64,000 nt of DNA from Promerops cafer. Taxonomy: Eukaryota; Chordata; Aves; Passeriformes; Nectariniidae. The DNA lies in NCBI GenBank assembly GCA_013398275.1, contig VZSE01002382.1, positions 473 through 64,472 of the forward strand, read 5' to 3'. Each line of letters starts with the position of its first letter. Position 1 is the first letter of the stretch. The notes beneath the pieces were generated by a model. That model did not search any database and had not been told where the DNA came from. It worked only from the letters and a program-made list of their open reading frames with translations. A program made the translations under genes and the position numbers. Positions 1 to 14,400 of this stretch are shown piece after piece.

Positions 1-328
1 TCTTCTCCCCTGCTCCTCCCTGGTGCTCTCAGATTATTTGCCGTGGTGCTCTGTACCGCACCCTGCCTTCCCTATATAGCCCCAGCTCCCTCAGACCTTC
101 CTTGGGTCTGGAACCCTTCACGTCAAGGGAAATAAATTTCACGAGGCTCCTGTCCCTTGGTCTCTGTGTCGCCTGCTTTAGAGAGCTGAAGCCAAAGGCT
201 CTTTTAAGAGCTGAAGAGTCTGGCTCCAGCGGGAGCCACGGGTGTTGCCTAAGCACCCCGAGAGCTCGTCCTGCTAAGGACACTGCTCTGGGGAGGTCAC
301 AGCACCCTGACACCGAACCCCGCCGTGA
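1..328 (+). mobile_element. LTR-like segment of an endogenous retrovirus (left end cut off)
   Basis: The segment has the layout of the promoter and R/U5 part of a long terminal repeat: a TATA box (CCTATATAGC, near 72), a polyadenylation signal (AATAAA, near 131), and a GC-richer tail ending in TGACA near 328. No primer-binding site or viral gene follows, so it is best read as a solo or truncated LTR. The left boundary and one target-site copy lie outside the window, so family and duplication cannot be checked. It could instead be unrelated promoter-like DNA. Confidence 0.42.
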
Positions 329-356
329 CAGCAATGTTCAATGTTCTGTTCATAAA

Positions 357-572
357 ACAGAATCATGGAAACACAGAACAGTCAGGTTGGGAGGGACCAC
401 AGTCAGACATCTGGGCCAATCTCCTGGCTCAAGCAGGGTCATCCCAGAGCACATGGCACAGGATTGTGTCCAGATGGTTCTTGAGTATCTCCAGTAAGGG
501 AGACTCCACAACCTCTCTGGGCAATCTGTCCAGTGCTCAGTCACCTGCACAGTAAAGTTCTTCCTCATGTAA
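357..572 (-). mobile_element. CR1 LINE 3'-end fragment
   Basis: The plus strand reads as the reverse complement of an avian CR1 3' end. It has the AGAATCATGGAA start, a GGTTGGGAGGGACCAC block, AGCAGGGTCATCCCAGAGCA, then GGAGACTCCACAACCTCTCT and CACAGTAAAGTTCTTCCTCA. The element is therefore in minus orientation. The match resembles the CR1-Y/F/H type with many substitutions, so it is an old 5'-truncated copy. Confidence 0.85.
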
Positions 573-2354
573 CTGCCAGTTAACAGGTGTTTTCCTCACT
601 TTCCAGCCTTATAAAAGCTTGTGAACAAAGCTTCTGTTTCTGCATCTTACCTGTTTTCGCCTCCTACGCTGTTTTTCACTACCACTGAGAACCAGAATTC
701 CTAAGCTGAAAACAATGTGCTATTTCTGAAAAAGAAATAGTTAATTACCCAAATGCAACAATGTTCCCTATAAATCTCAGTAGCTTAGTGTCTTTATTCC
801 AAAAGAGAAGTCATCCAGATCTAGAAAGTGATTTCTACACAAATAGTAATAAATAATGTGTTATTATTACTCTATATTAAGTATTTTTTTCCCATAATGT
901 TCTTTTCAATGCTCTTAGGAGATAAAGCTGGTTCTCCTGTGGAAAAGTGGACACAGACAAAAAGGTGGGCTTTGCTGTGACTACCACTATTGAAGATCCA
1001 AGAGAAGTTCTCTTAGGTAAGACTCTTAACCAGACTAGTCTGGTATCTCGGTGTTCACAGTAATCACTCAGCTCTCTCCAGAAGGGAGCAGCATGCAGGC
1101 AGGGAGAATGAGAACAAGAATCTTTCAAGTAGTAATCTCTGACGGGCCTTTGGAGGTGGATATAGAAGTGTAACATAGCCGTAGGGGAAGCAAATCATGA
1201 GAGGGTCCATAGCTGCTCTTCAGAGGTAGATCATAGGGAAAAAGGCAACTCGTAGGAAAGAACAACGTTTTCACAGCAAACAGAAAAGAAGAGAAGAAAA
1301 TACAGAGGCAGCTGAGGTAAAGCAGCCGGGATACAGGCGCCCAAGAGACTTCCCAGCCCAAGGGAGCGGCTGGAGGGCTTGCTCCCTCTACTGGAGCATC
1401 CTAATAGACCCACAAGAGACTCGCTGGTTGGACACACTCTCAATCCTACAGTAAAGCTCTTAGACTAGGAAATAAAAATTAATGCAGTCTTGATTACCAT
1501 TGCTGGCTTAGTGTCACAAGGATTTTTTTTTTAAAGACTATGTAGTTCAACATGCAGCTGAAGGCAGAGGGGAGAGAGCTATTTCATTGCTTTTGTTTTG
1601 AAAATAATCAAAATGAGGCATACAAGTTCAAATCTGTACTTTTCAGATCATACTTCTGTCAGTTCAGTCAAACTGGAACATAGGAAAAGCAGGCAGACCT
1701 TTCCAGTGTCTCTTGTAATGCAGAGGAGCAACTCTTGCCATATGACCTTTGCTCTAGGACAGCCTGGCCTTAAATACTTGGGCTCACAAATAAATAGCCT
1801 ATTCCTGCAGGAAGCAGAGAGTAAACCTCTCCTAAAGCATCTCCAGACAAACACAACGTCACCACTTGGTTATTTAGCATTTGCATCAGGTAAGATAGCA
1901 CAGTGACAGCAAGAAACCATGACTCAGACACTCACTGACACTGCTCCACTCTTGCTTGAAAGAGTTGGTGGCTGAGACTCCTCTTCCTCTTTTCTAGAAT
2001 CAGGGTCACCTTTGGGCTCGGAGATTGAACTTTGCAACTCAGCTTTGTGTCTGCTGAATGAGAGTTCAGGAAGCCTTATTTCTTCATGCCTTTTTATACC
2101 TTAAGTTACATAGTGTTGGTGTGGAATCTGCCTTCTGTATACAGCATCTGACATTTGGTATAAAGACCTCCAATTTTAGCTAAAACATTAAAGGCAATGA
2201 CAGTAAAAAAGTAAAACATTTTACTAAAATCTCATCTAGATATATTTTAATGGATTTTGTGGCCTCTCCAGTTTAAATGGCTTCTCATTTGCCAACTTTC
2301 TGTCATCCCAGTAAACATCTTGGTCCGCTGGTGCTCAATCACCTTACAAATTCA
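573..2354. other. Upstream region of TRPM5, no recognised gene
   Basis: AT-rich unique sequence with no recognisable coding exon on either strand. By conserved gene order this is the head-to-head side facing KCNQ1, but nothing resembling its first exon was found. A weak TATA-like run (about 2238-2247) sits 110-120 nt before the chosen TRPM5 start. No CpG island is present, which fits a tissue-restricted promoter, but the transcription start cannot be placed. Confidence 0.5.
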
Positions 2355-2471
2355 ATGGAGGAAATGGAAACCAAGCTCTGCAGCAGCGACAAAGAGGAAG
2401 CTTTCAAAATAGAATTACCATACTGCATAGGAGAAATAGACTTCATAGCTTCTGAGAAGAAACATGGAAAG
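2355..2471 (+). CDS. TRPM5: TRPM5 exon 1 (residues 1-39)
   Basis: Encodes the poorly conserved N terminus, ending EKKHGK like human KKRGK, followed by a GTATGG donor in phase 0. ATG 2355 has T at -3 and G at +4. ATG 2364, three codons on, has a better context (G at -3, G at +4). ATG 2277 is also in frame. Human exon length favours 2355. Confidence 0.8.
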
Positions 2472-5400
2472 GTATGGGCACTGAGGAGTTTTAACCCTTT
2501 TACAGTATTGCTGTTGTTCAGCTGTTACTTCTTAGCAGTAAACGCAGAGTCTGCAACAGTGAGGGTCAATGTGCCACAGAGTGAGGCACCACATTATAGC
2601 CCAAGTAGGGACCATGCCTTCCTGAACATGAATGTGGTCTAAAACATGGCCTTTTAATATTCAGAAATCAATCACTTGATCTGCAATTACATGATACAAG
2701 TACAGGTGATCACTTAGCCCTTTAAAAGAAAAATCTTATGTGCCCCACTTCCTTCATTTTGTATCCTTTCTCTGGTTTAACCCACCAAAAATTAATCAAT
2801 TATGGATTTTTACATTTTAAGCATACTTTTGAGCTGTTTCAAGGTTTTCCTTAAAGTTCTTTCTCTGTTCAGCTGACATGCAGAGAGGGATGTATATGGA
2901 GTAACCCACCTCCTTACTAGTCCCATGCACAAGTTGGTACGAGAGCAGAAAGAATTCCTAGGAATTCCTAGAATGTGCCCCAAGGTTTTGTTCAATCATA
3001 AAGTCTTAAGCAGAAAACCAAAATATATACAGAATTGGAAGAAGCAATAGATTCATGTAATGTGTCCTCAAAAACAGATAAGAAATCAGGCAAATATTTC
3101 AGTTTTTGTAGAAACAAAACACACCTACGAAATTTGTTGGCTTTCCTAGGCTGCCATGAAACTGAAGGCAGTTCAAGAGGAAGCTCTAAGGGAGAGTGTG
3201 ATTTGTCAGCCTGCAACACAGAACTAACCCATGGAACTGACACAATTAGTGAGATGGCAATTATACAGAAGTCTGCTAAGTTAATTCAAGTATTTAGTTC
3301 CCTGTCAAGTCTCACTCAAATAATTTTTTCTTAAATATCCAAGTTGATGATAATTTCCCTCTGCATTTACCATGAACAGACTCTTTACTGTATCTTTCTG
3401 TCCGTTGTTATTCATTGGGTTTTTCTTGTGTTTGTTGAAGTTCATGAAGGTCCAGAGTACCATTCACCCTGGAATTATATTTGAAGTTATGCTCAACAAA
3501 TGGAAGCTACCTGCTCCCAATTTGGTTATCTCCTTAGTAGGGGGAGAAGAAAATTTTCAGATGAAGCCTTGGCTACGGGACACCTTAAAGAAAGAATTTA
3601 TAAAGGCAGCAGAAAGCACAGGTGAGCGCTTTAGGCTTTAAAGAAGGAATTTGTATTCCTGATGGATTCTCACACCTAGCCCCCAGTGATCTGGTAATGA
3701 CAATGGACCTGCTCACACGATTGTTTTTGGAAACTCAAGACTTTGCTGAATGCAACCTACATGTAAATACCTTTGAAATATGAAAGCGATTGTATTATAG
3801 TAGCAAAAATAAGTTCTTTCAAAGCAAATTACTCTAGGTAACCATTTCTGAAGTGTGAAATTACCTGATATTATTCCCTCAGAGGTGACACTAGAAATAT
3901 AGCATCAAAATGGGACCAAATACAATTGCCCCTCTTTTGTGCCATAACAAAATAACTCGGAGGAGAGCAGAGCAATTTGACTTCCACAAGAGTGAATTTA
4001 GGTCAAAAATAAGAATTTCTGCATTCTGACCTGCAAAATACAGTGAAAATATCTGTGAGCATTTCTTAGCAAGGTCTTGGTTTATCTTCACTGCTCCAGA
4101 AAGATTGTACCAGTTTTGCTTTTTGTAATGAGACAGCCCAGTACCAGAGCTCTTTTTGGTGCTTTTGTGCCACACAGATTCTCTATCTTCATCTGCCTTC
4201 TGTACTTCAGACTGGGCAGCATCAAGATCCCCAGTTTCTTTATGTTACATATTTAAAAAAGGCCAGCTTACTGTTTACCTAGGGTTCTCCAAATTCCTTG
4301 TCACTGTAACAACACTGCTGTAAATTCTATTATCGTGAGGAATTCACTCTGCACACACCCACAAGAACAAGAGAAAGGACTCCAGGTTAGGCAGGTTAGA
4401 GCCTGAGCTCTTCTGCTAAGAGGTGATTGCACGGGACTGTTTAGGCCTCAGTTCAGGTCAACAACTTCCCTGACTCTGTCTCTTTCCTGTTCCTCGTAAA
4501 ACACTTAGACCTGCCTGGTACAGGGATGTTTCTGTTCATATCTAGACAGTGAGTAACTCCAGAGTGCACACAGTATTCTTGATGAGCATATTAACATCAG
4601 AGTAAAGATGGCAATGTTGCATCACACGATACGTGAAGAATATTTGCTTGAACTCATCATTTCTTCTTGTTTTCTTTATTAAAGTCTTATGTACTTTGCA
4701 TGTATTTTAATTCTAGAAGTTATAGTACATCAAGACCTGTCTTCATTTTATCTATTTTAAAAAAACCCCTCAAATCCAGTACTGTAAGGCATGTTACTTG
4801 ACACACAAACACATTGCAATGCAAAGGAATTACCTAACTGCTTTTTAAAAACAATTTCAGGTGCCTGGATTTTCACCAGTGCTTTGCGTGTAGGAGTAAC
4901 AAGACACTTAGTGCAAGCAGTCCGAGATCTTGCCCTGGCTAGTACCTCATCCACACGAAGCGTGATTGCCATAGGAATAACTTCACTCAGGGAAATCCAG
5001 CACAGAGACATTCTGGATAACACAAAGGTACTTTTCTCTTATTCCATTGTTCGGATAGAAGCCGCACCCTTACGAGATCTGTAAGCAGTTGGCAGAGCAA
5101 CTTTGATATAACTTCAAACAAACAAACGGGAAGAAGTGGGGTTTAAGCTGTGTTTTGGGAGGAAACAGAAACAGAGCTCAAGGACTGTTGGATGATTGTG
5201 TGCCCTCCGTGCCCAGCGGGTGGCAGCATTAGACATTAGCCCAGCGAGCAGAACTGGGTTGAACGTCAAGAAAATACCCCGGAATAAGGGACTTTTCACA
5301 GAAGCACTTACTCTTAGCTATTACATAAATACTGCAAAAAGCATATTTTATATTATAGGACACCAGGCATAAATATTCCAAGAAAATTTTTTCTTTAAGT

Positions 5401-8400
5401 AGCCACTGAATTGGTATTTAATACACAGAAACTTGCTCAATACAACAGGTCAAAAATACCAGCCAGGCAGGATTTCACCTAGTTATGGGGAGCTCTAGGG
5501 AATTCTCAAATTGGGTCAAGGGGATCAAAGTTCTGCACCAACAGATAAAAAACCTCACCCAACAGAAGTGTTGCTGAAAGTGTTGCTGCTGAATGGACAT
5601 AGAAGTGGAGAGAAAAAGAAAAATAGCATTCCCTTCCTGACATTGGATATACAGTCTGTCCTAAGTAGAATATTATAACAATAAAGTAGGAGTTTAATGA
5701 CAACGAATGACAGTTTCTCTGTACTATTTTATTTCCCTGCAGAAACCAAGAAACAAATGACAAAGACAGCCTTTGAATTCACACCTAGTTGTTCTCTCAC
5801 ACAGGCCTGGAAGTACCAGCTAAAGGCTGAGAGACTGCCAGACCATACCAGCAATTTATTGTCACTGGTCTTTCCCTTTTTTTTTTGGCCAGTGACATCT
5901 ACCTGTGTGCTCTACCAGGTGGGACTCGTTAGCTGGAAGACTTTAACCTATTTGTGTGGCAACTGGGCTGACAGAGCCTCAAAGGAAAGAATTCAGTTCA
6001 TTGTGTTTGTGAATTCTGTTCAGGAAAGTTTGCAAATGCAAACTATTTCACCTCCCTTCTAGGCTAAGTGATGAAAATGCATCTGGATCTTTCCCTATCA
6101 GCAGCTACAAAACAAGTGCACTCTCTTTTTATTTTCTCCCCCTCAACTAAAGCCCAAACTTTTTGTCAAGGGCTATTTTTCAAAGAGCATTCCTGACCCT
6201 ATGACTTCTGGCACATCTTACACCCAAAGATATTTTGGATTTTAGTCAGTAACTTTAAGACAAAGGAACTACAGACAGGGATGTTGATCTCAACTCAACT
6301 CTCTTTATACTTGGCACTAACACAAGCAGCTTGTTGTATAAAATAGAGCTAACAGCCCACACTAGCAAGGAGAAAAACAAGCCCTGAAATCAATGGATCC
6401 CTCCTGTTGTAGTAAAGCAGATGGGATTTAGTTTCTTTATGTAGGAAAAGCTAATTTTTAATTTACATAACTCATTTTATATAGTTTTCACAGATTTTGT
6501 GTTTAAGTGGTTAGTAGTTTTTTGCTACTTAATTTATTGGTTAATACATGGCATTTTACATGTTTATCAAATTTCTCTATTCTTTGATAGTTTACTTACT
6601 TTTTTACTGATTCTCCTGGGACAGATTTCTTGTTTTTGTAGGTGTGAATGGTTCTGTAACTGGAATAGTTTGTTTTGTTAACTGACTTTTTATTCCTTTG
6701 ATTCTTTCTTATGGGAACTTATAGGTTTAGTTGGTAATTCAACAGAACAAAGCCTAATTTTATAAAACCTTTCTTTTATAACACCTTTACTTATATACAA
6801 CATCCCCCCATCTCTTCTGTGTTAATGGTATAAAGGGTCAATGATTTAAACATCATTGAAAGATCACTTCCACACTTTCAGAGAATAAAGAGGAAAATCC
6901 CCAAAGGCCTTTTTCAATTGGTTGTTGTGCCTCCAGGTCCTAATCAAAGGCCAGATCTTTGGTGAGGAGGCTTAATGTTACATGGCAGCAGAATAGAGGC
7001 ACACCCTCTCTCAAAGCAAAATCTGAAGGAAATTAATTATGTCCAGAAGCTTTCCCCAAGGAATGAGAGACAGAGAGAAGAAAGTGAAAGAAATTTGTGG
7101 CACTCGCTGTTTATAAGAAACATGCAAGTTTACTGCTTTTTTAGTGTGAGGAAAATGCAATACACAGTGACAACTGCCAAGCTGACAGTCTGAGTTTAGC
7201 CCAGCAACACTGCAGTGACTGGAAGAGAGGCATGATAGAAGGAAATGCAGATTTTAAACAGTTGTGTTAATCTACCTGCTTGCAAGATGACAATGATTAT
7301 GAAAATGAAAAAGAATAATCAGATATTTACAGACTGGAATGATGTATCAAAAAGGATGGGCAACAGAGAGAAAGAAAGATGTATTAAGAAAGAAAGAGGA
7401 GTTTGAAAAAGTGAATGTATAGAATCCCATGTGTAGTGCAATATTTAGAATAAAAGACTGTAGCAGGGGTTCTGTTTTACCTACAAGATGAGTTTATGCA
7501 AAAAAAAAAAATTAATAAATAATTTAAAGGTATAACACCACTCACCCAAAATAAAAGAGGATTCTCCTTTCTAAAATCTGTCTGCCACTCTCTGTTTTAG
7601 AATGCAGTTTCCAAACTGAGAATAACCATCAGATTTCATGTAACCCTGTCAATTAAGTAAAGCTGTGTATAAATTGACAGGGACATGGAGCAGGCTAACT
7701 CATTCACTGGCCTAAACATGGACAAAACACTACTGAAGTGAACAGTTTGCCCCTCTTTACACCAGGCTTCACATCCCCACACACAATTATCAGGTTTCAC
7801 AGCCCTTTTCCATTTGTGTAATAAACTATTCCAAAACCTGCATTCCAGAGATGATGATTGATACCACTATATTTTGCAAGAGGGAAACTTCAGGGACTCC
7901 AGCTATCAGTCCTGCCAAATCTGCCTGCCTCCAAAAGGAACAGATTTTCCATCTTCACCCTTTTTTAAGAGTCTGTCAAAGTGTCTCACAGGTGGTGAGC
8001 TGTGTCAGGGTGCAGACAGCACAGAAATGGAGAGGACAGGTATTAAAGCACGGGCTGGGCTTTGCAGAGAGCACTGACATCTCCCCTTCTCTCTTTAGAG
8101 TGAAAGTCTGGTACACTACCAGTCAGACGACAATATCCGAGGCCCACCGTATTCCTTGGACCACAACCATTCCCATTTTATTTTGGTGGACCACACCACA
8201 CCGGGCGAGCCGGACGGAACCGCCAAGCTCCGCTTCACCTTGGAGAAGCACATCTCAGAGCAGCACACGAGATACGGGGGTAAGCAGGTGCTGTAGAGGC
8301 ATCTAATCTGAGCAATACTGATAGCACAAGGGCCCCATCAAAGGGGCCTTATCAAAGGTCACTCCAGTTCTCAAATCAGACTGTGGCCTATACAGGCAAG

Positions 8401-11400
8401 GCCAAGTCAACATTTGTCATGGTGTAAGAGGCAGAACGACGGTAAATGCTGAAGCTAAGAAAGCTGCTCTTTGAACCAAAAGTCTGGACTTTTATTGCAT
8501 CTCCTTAAATGTAGCTCAAAGCTCATCTTCAAAGCACAGTTCAAATTGCCTTAAAAGACAACATATGGAAAATAAATCCAGCTTCAAGTGCCTTTACCAG
8601 TGGTTCTAAGAGATTGATAGTCATTGTTATATATATACTTTTACCCCCTCTCACACACAGGGTCTTGAATTGCTCCCACACTGAAAGAAAAGACTTGTTC
8701 CAAAGCCCTCTGAAATATTTTAAGCCATATTTGTTTCAGTATAAAATCTTATCCTGGGTAAACACCGTAGCACCTTATGACCATCTGAATCTGTGACCTT
8801 TTTTTATAATAAGAACTGAGTACTGGGGAGGTCTCCTACTGCTATTTGTGGAAAGAACTCAGTCGTTGAGACAATACAGTTTGCTTTGTGTCATATGTGC
8901 AGTGCTAGCACAGCTGAAACAGGAGGGAGAGCTCACTTGTTCACAGCTGTGTGCATCAGTGGAATACCCACTTACACAGCCCCTAGGGTGGCAGCACAGA
9001 GGTACAAACACACCTGAAGAATCCTTACCTGGTGACTCAGATAGGAACGACCGCAGGCAGGCTGAGAGTTAAAAAGCAGACTCTTTCTGCTCACAAACCA
9101 AATCTGACTGAACAAATCTCAGGGGAACATAATTCTGACAAAGAATGCTGATTCATATGACAAATATTTTGCTGGAACATATTGAATTCAGTGTTATCTT
9201 CTATAAACAAAACCAATGTCATTCATTTAAGCTCATTTATAAACAAGCTGAGCAAAGCTATGTGGCTTTACTGAAGTACAACACCTTAATAAGGTCATGT
9301 GGAATTTCCCTGTTAAAAAAAATATAAAACCACCGAGAAGTCTTTTAGAAGATCTTTTTTATATATAGTGACTATTTTTTACAACTGAGGACTTTCCAGA
9401 ATCACAGCGTAAAGTCAGAATCCACCTGCCCCTCCGCTGGCTAAATTTTAACTAAATCTATGGCAAATGAAGAATATTTGTAGCCTTAACCATACTTGAG
9501 GAACCTGTAGTCCCAGAGGTCACTCTTCAAAGAGCATCAGGTTAGAGAGCTGTGACAATGCCATGCCATTCACTAAAACAAATTAAGTTTATTGCCAGCC
9601 ACATCCTGGCGACAGCTCAGACCAACCTTATCTCTGTAGTCATCTCAAAAGAGATTAAAAAAATAGCAAGTAGAGATCTGTACTGAGTTTTGGGAGATCT
9701 ACAAAGGGAAACATCAAAAAATTGTTTGAACCAAATGCGTTTTATCTTCCAGCTGAAAGAGGCATTCATCTCATGATATTACTGTTTTGACTGAGCTCCC
9801 TCAGGCCAATCTATAGTCACCTTTGGATTACAGAATTCAGCATTTACAGTAAAAACCATCCAAAACCATGTGGGCCCCTGTGGGAGGATGGCTTAGGACA
9901 GGGATCCTAACCTCATTTCTTCCCCCGATACCATGACATGTTAAATATTTCATTAGCATTTCTTTTTAAAGTATCAGACTGTGTTATTATTAATCACCAC
10001 ACCAGGCTGTGCTGAATGAAACATTAAGCTGTTTAAGCAGAGTAATAAATATATGGTTCCTATCAACGTGTATCTGACTCATCCATCCTACCCAGCCTAC
10101 ACAGTCAGCCTCTTAAATCCTTCTTTCATAAGGCTTTTGTCCTGGATTCCAGTTCCCCTTCCAGCACACACTAGGCACATGCATAACACCCAGGACAAAC
10201 TGAGAGCTTTTCCCTTCTGTGTCTTACTGGAAACACTGGTAGATGCCTCTCTGGAAACCCACCAACCTTGTGCTGCACCCTAATGCAGCTCCATTGCTCC
10301 CCAGCCTGACAACTCTGCAGTAAATAAATAACTTTAAAAGCCAGCGGTGGCATGACACACAGAGGTGCCAATATCCCTATTTTGCAGCTGAGGTCAGAAC
10401 AGCCTGGACTGCTTGCCTGGGATCACACAAAATTTCCAAGGCAAAGGTGCCTTTGTCCTGAATCCTAGGCCAGGACCCCTCTGTTAGGTCAGTGTTATTC
10501 TCTTCCTTTGCCACATCCTTCTGCAATTTCCTGCCTTCTCCAGCTTCATGTAGAGACCAAAACAGCACATAAGAGGAGAAATATTTTCAAGGGGTCAGCA
10601 AAACAGCAACAGGTTTGTGAAAGCTCTTACTTTTTAAAAATTAAACCATCTCTTTCACAGGAAAGGGTAGAATCGAGATCCCTGTGCTTCGCTTACTGGT
10701 AAATGGAGGACCAGGCACACTTGAGGTAAGAAGCTGTTTCCAGCTTTAGAAAAATAAATTAACTGGTGCCAAGTAATTAATGGAAAATTTGGCTGTATGA
10801 CAAACACATCTATTGGCACTTCACATAAAGTCAAATTTCACATCTATACACCATTAAGAACTGCTTTCAGTTAATATTAAATTTAACAGTATTTGTTTGG
10901 GAGAAATATTTACTTTTGAATAGGCACCAGCTGATCATTAAATCTTCCATTGCTAGCTTGTCCAGTGGGAAGAAAGAATCCAAACCCAAAGCAAACCCAC
11001 AGAAACCAGCTCCAAATCTAGGGAAACAGAAATACTGTGTTATAACTTGAGCACATACACAAAAAAAAGAGAGGAATCTTCTTCAGTGCTGTTCAGCAAC
11101 AATGACACAACTGTCTGTCCCAGAGCTCAGAGGAAGCACAAGACCAGGTTTGCAGGACTTGCTATTTAAAATGGGAGTGTCCTGGTTCCACTGAGCAAAA
11201 GTACATTGTAGGATTGAAAATGGGAGTGTTGTCTGATAATAATCCCAAATCATCTTCAGCAAAGGATCAGTTTTGATTTTTTTCCTGAGTGGTTCTACAA
11301 CTTAAAGAACCTATGAACAAGGAGATAGTCTTTGATTTTTATTCTATTTTACTTTTCTTTTTTATAATAGTCTAGAAAACCTTTAGAGACACATAATTTA

Positions 11401-14400
11401 AAATTTCCAAGTGCTAAGATTGTGACATGCAAGCTGGTAACCCCTTTCCAGAATAATGACTCCTTTCTGGGGATGTTTTCTAGTTTCAGTTTCTTGTATC
11501 TTCTTGTAACTTTTGTCAGCTGGACTAAAACACACACTCATATTAGAAATCTCACCGCTTAAACAAAGATTATGTCACCTCACGAGCTTGCTTTCTTTTC
11601 TTTCATGAGAAGCTAAATATTACAGTGTTTCCTGTATCTTTGATTTAGAAAAATCCCATGTTATGACATGTAAATCCTCTTTTCAAAGTTTTACAGAACA
11701 GTGTGACTGGAAGATGAAAACTGGCTGGAGTTGCTCTAAACTGACGTGCTAGGAATGGATAACTGGCCACACTTTTTTAGAATATCAATTTCTTAAATGG
11801 ATTTCTTAAAATGGATAATACACACCAGAGACTACAAACAGTTTTAAAAAACCTCAATACCTAAACTAAAGGGAAAAAACCCTGCACCACAATTGAATCA
11901 ATGCAGTCTTGTATAGCTCCAGAGGAAGAAACAGACTGGCAGCAAATAGACATTTTTGCAATTATGGTGCCATGGCCTCTGCTTTCCTCTCTCAAAAACC
12001 TGCCTGACTCATTCTAATTGCACAAGTAATAGAATTAGCAGCCTTTAACTCTTGTAGTTGCTATGATTCAGTGGTTTTTTTCATGTAGCCCAATGTTGTA
12101 TTCCCACAGGCAAATTCCTGATTTTCAGAACATATTGCCAGGTTTAGCAGATGGGGGGAAAAAAAAAAAAGCCTATACAAAAAGGCCTGCTGATAATTTC
12201 TTGCACTTAACTATGCTGAAACAGAGACTTCAGGGAAAAAAAAAAGTCAGGGTCAAAGAAATTTTATGCATTGTTTGTCCAAATCAGGTTGCTTAGCTGC
12301 TCAGCAGATGTGTCATGAAAAGAAGCATAGTCAAGGCCTATACATGGATGACCTGCTACAGAACTCAAAAAATCCTAATAGCTTAGAGGAGTCTGGACTG
12401 ATTCCATAGTGAATCTGACTTAGATACACATTTATTCCTGGTTTGCTAGAAGTCCTTCTTTTGAATAACATTTTCTTTCCACTTATGAATTCTAAAAACG
12501 TCCTATTTTAAACTACAGAGAATTTGCAGCGGGTTGGAAAATTCTGCTCCCTGGCTTATCTTAGCAGGGTCTGGAGGTACAGCTGACATCTTAGCTGCAT
12601 TGATGAATGGCCCACAGCCTATCAGGCAGGAAGCTGTTGAAAAGCAATTTGAGGAGAAATTCCCTGCGGAGAGCTTCTCGCAGAACGACATTATCCAGTG
12701 GACAGAGACCGTGAGTTCTCGTCTTTGATAAGTCATCACGATCACAAAGCTGTCTCCTAACACCTGTAGCTTTGGTAGCCCCTGCTGTACAGGTTTGGCA
12801 AGAAGCTGCTCAGAAGTTTTGGGAACTCCAGTGCTTTGACACTGGTGTCATAGAATGCCCCTCTAGCGTTAAAAATCAAGGGATCATTTGATAATGCCAA
12901 CTACTGTGATGCCCCAGTAATTCAGCTGAACACTTAGGGCTCTGTCCTTCCTCAGTTACTTCCCCCAGTAACAGCCAGCACCCAGGAACCCGACAGTCCT
13001 TCTGTAGGACACGAAGCATTATTTATATCCACAGCTGTGGAGCTTGTGCAGCTGTGACAGAAGGACCTAATTCATGATCTACAGCTGTTAAATGGAAACC
13101 TAGTTGTGGATAAGCATGAATAAATCAAGTAGAATGAAGCGTGGTCAGAAATTATCCTATTTATTGTCAGTTACTTGTTCTTGAAGTATTATTGTTCTTA
13201 AAACAGAAAGACAAAACAGATTCAGAGATCTTCGTTACTCTTTGTCTTGGGGTACCCTTGCAAATGGCCTTTTAGAAACAAATACCCACGTTTAGATTGT
13301 CCTTGTGCAAAGACTGAAGAGCACTGGGTGCCTCTGAAATAAACCAAGTCCACCTGACCTGGCCCACTACTTATTCTTTGCATCCCCTGCCATAATCCTC
13401 AGCTTTAAAAGTTCCACATACTAATTCCATTAGGAAGAGCTTTACCAAATCATTAACAAAAGGGGATGAAAGGCATCTAGAAGCAATATTGCCAGAGGCT
13501 CACAATGTCTCAGTGCAGCTGCACTGTGAGAAAGCAAGCTCAATAAATAGAGAAGCAGAAGGAAAGAGAAGAGTACTGTATTTATATCAATATTTGAGGA
13601 CTTTTACTCAGAGAAGAGTTAGAGACTATGCTTTTAAATCAACAACTCAGAGAGCAAAACTTAAATGTCAAAGCAGGATGAGGTAAAACGAAACTAGTGG
13701 TATGCCAGCTATAACATGACTTTGAGTCAAATAAGAATGTACATTAAGGAAGGATCTTTTAATTAAAGCACTGCTCTGGTTCTCAGGATATCCAAGTTCT
13801 GTTCCTCCTATCCTGGTAGGTCACTTGGAAAAGGCAATAACTCTCTCCTTGCCTTAGGAGTTATTTATATGTGGGAAATTAATAATATTGGTCATCCTGC
13901 CAAACCTCAGCCTTACAATTAGAACACAAATTGTTGGGAAATGCTGTATGGGTGATCTCTACTGTGCATTTGGGCACTAATGTACATCCAAAGGACAATG
14001 TGTAAAATTACTTCTGTTTCGACTCCAAATAGATTAAGAACATTATTTCATACCAGCATCTTCTAACTCTGCACAACTTTGAGCAAGATGGTTCAGAAGA
14101 ACTAGACACAGTCATTTTAAAAGCTTTAGTAAAAGGTAAGATACAATAAGGAAATACTGTAATGTTTGTCTTATTTGACTTCTATGCCATAAATATATTT
14201 CCTCTTTTTTCAGTGAAAATTCAGTTGACTGTTGGATCAGATTTCATTTCTGATGCACTGTTCTTTTGTTTGTTTATTGACACATTAACTTTGGCAGTTA
14301 CTGTAGCTCTTGTAAGCTTCCTTTAAACTACTGTTTGCTTTTTAATCTCATGCTATTGTATGGTACTATTTTAGCCACTCCTTTATTTCACTACTTGCTT

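Noticed and set aside
1..2300. First exon of KCNQ1, expected by gene order
   Set aside because: No matching coding sequence or CpG-island promoter found on the minus strand.
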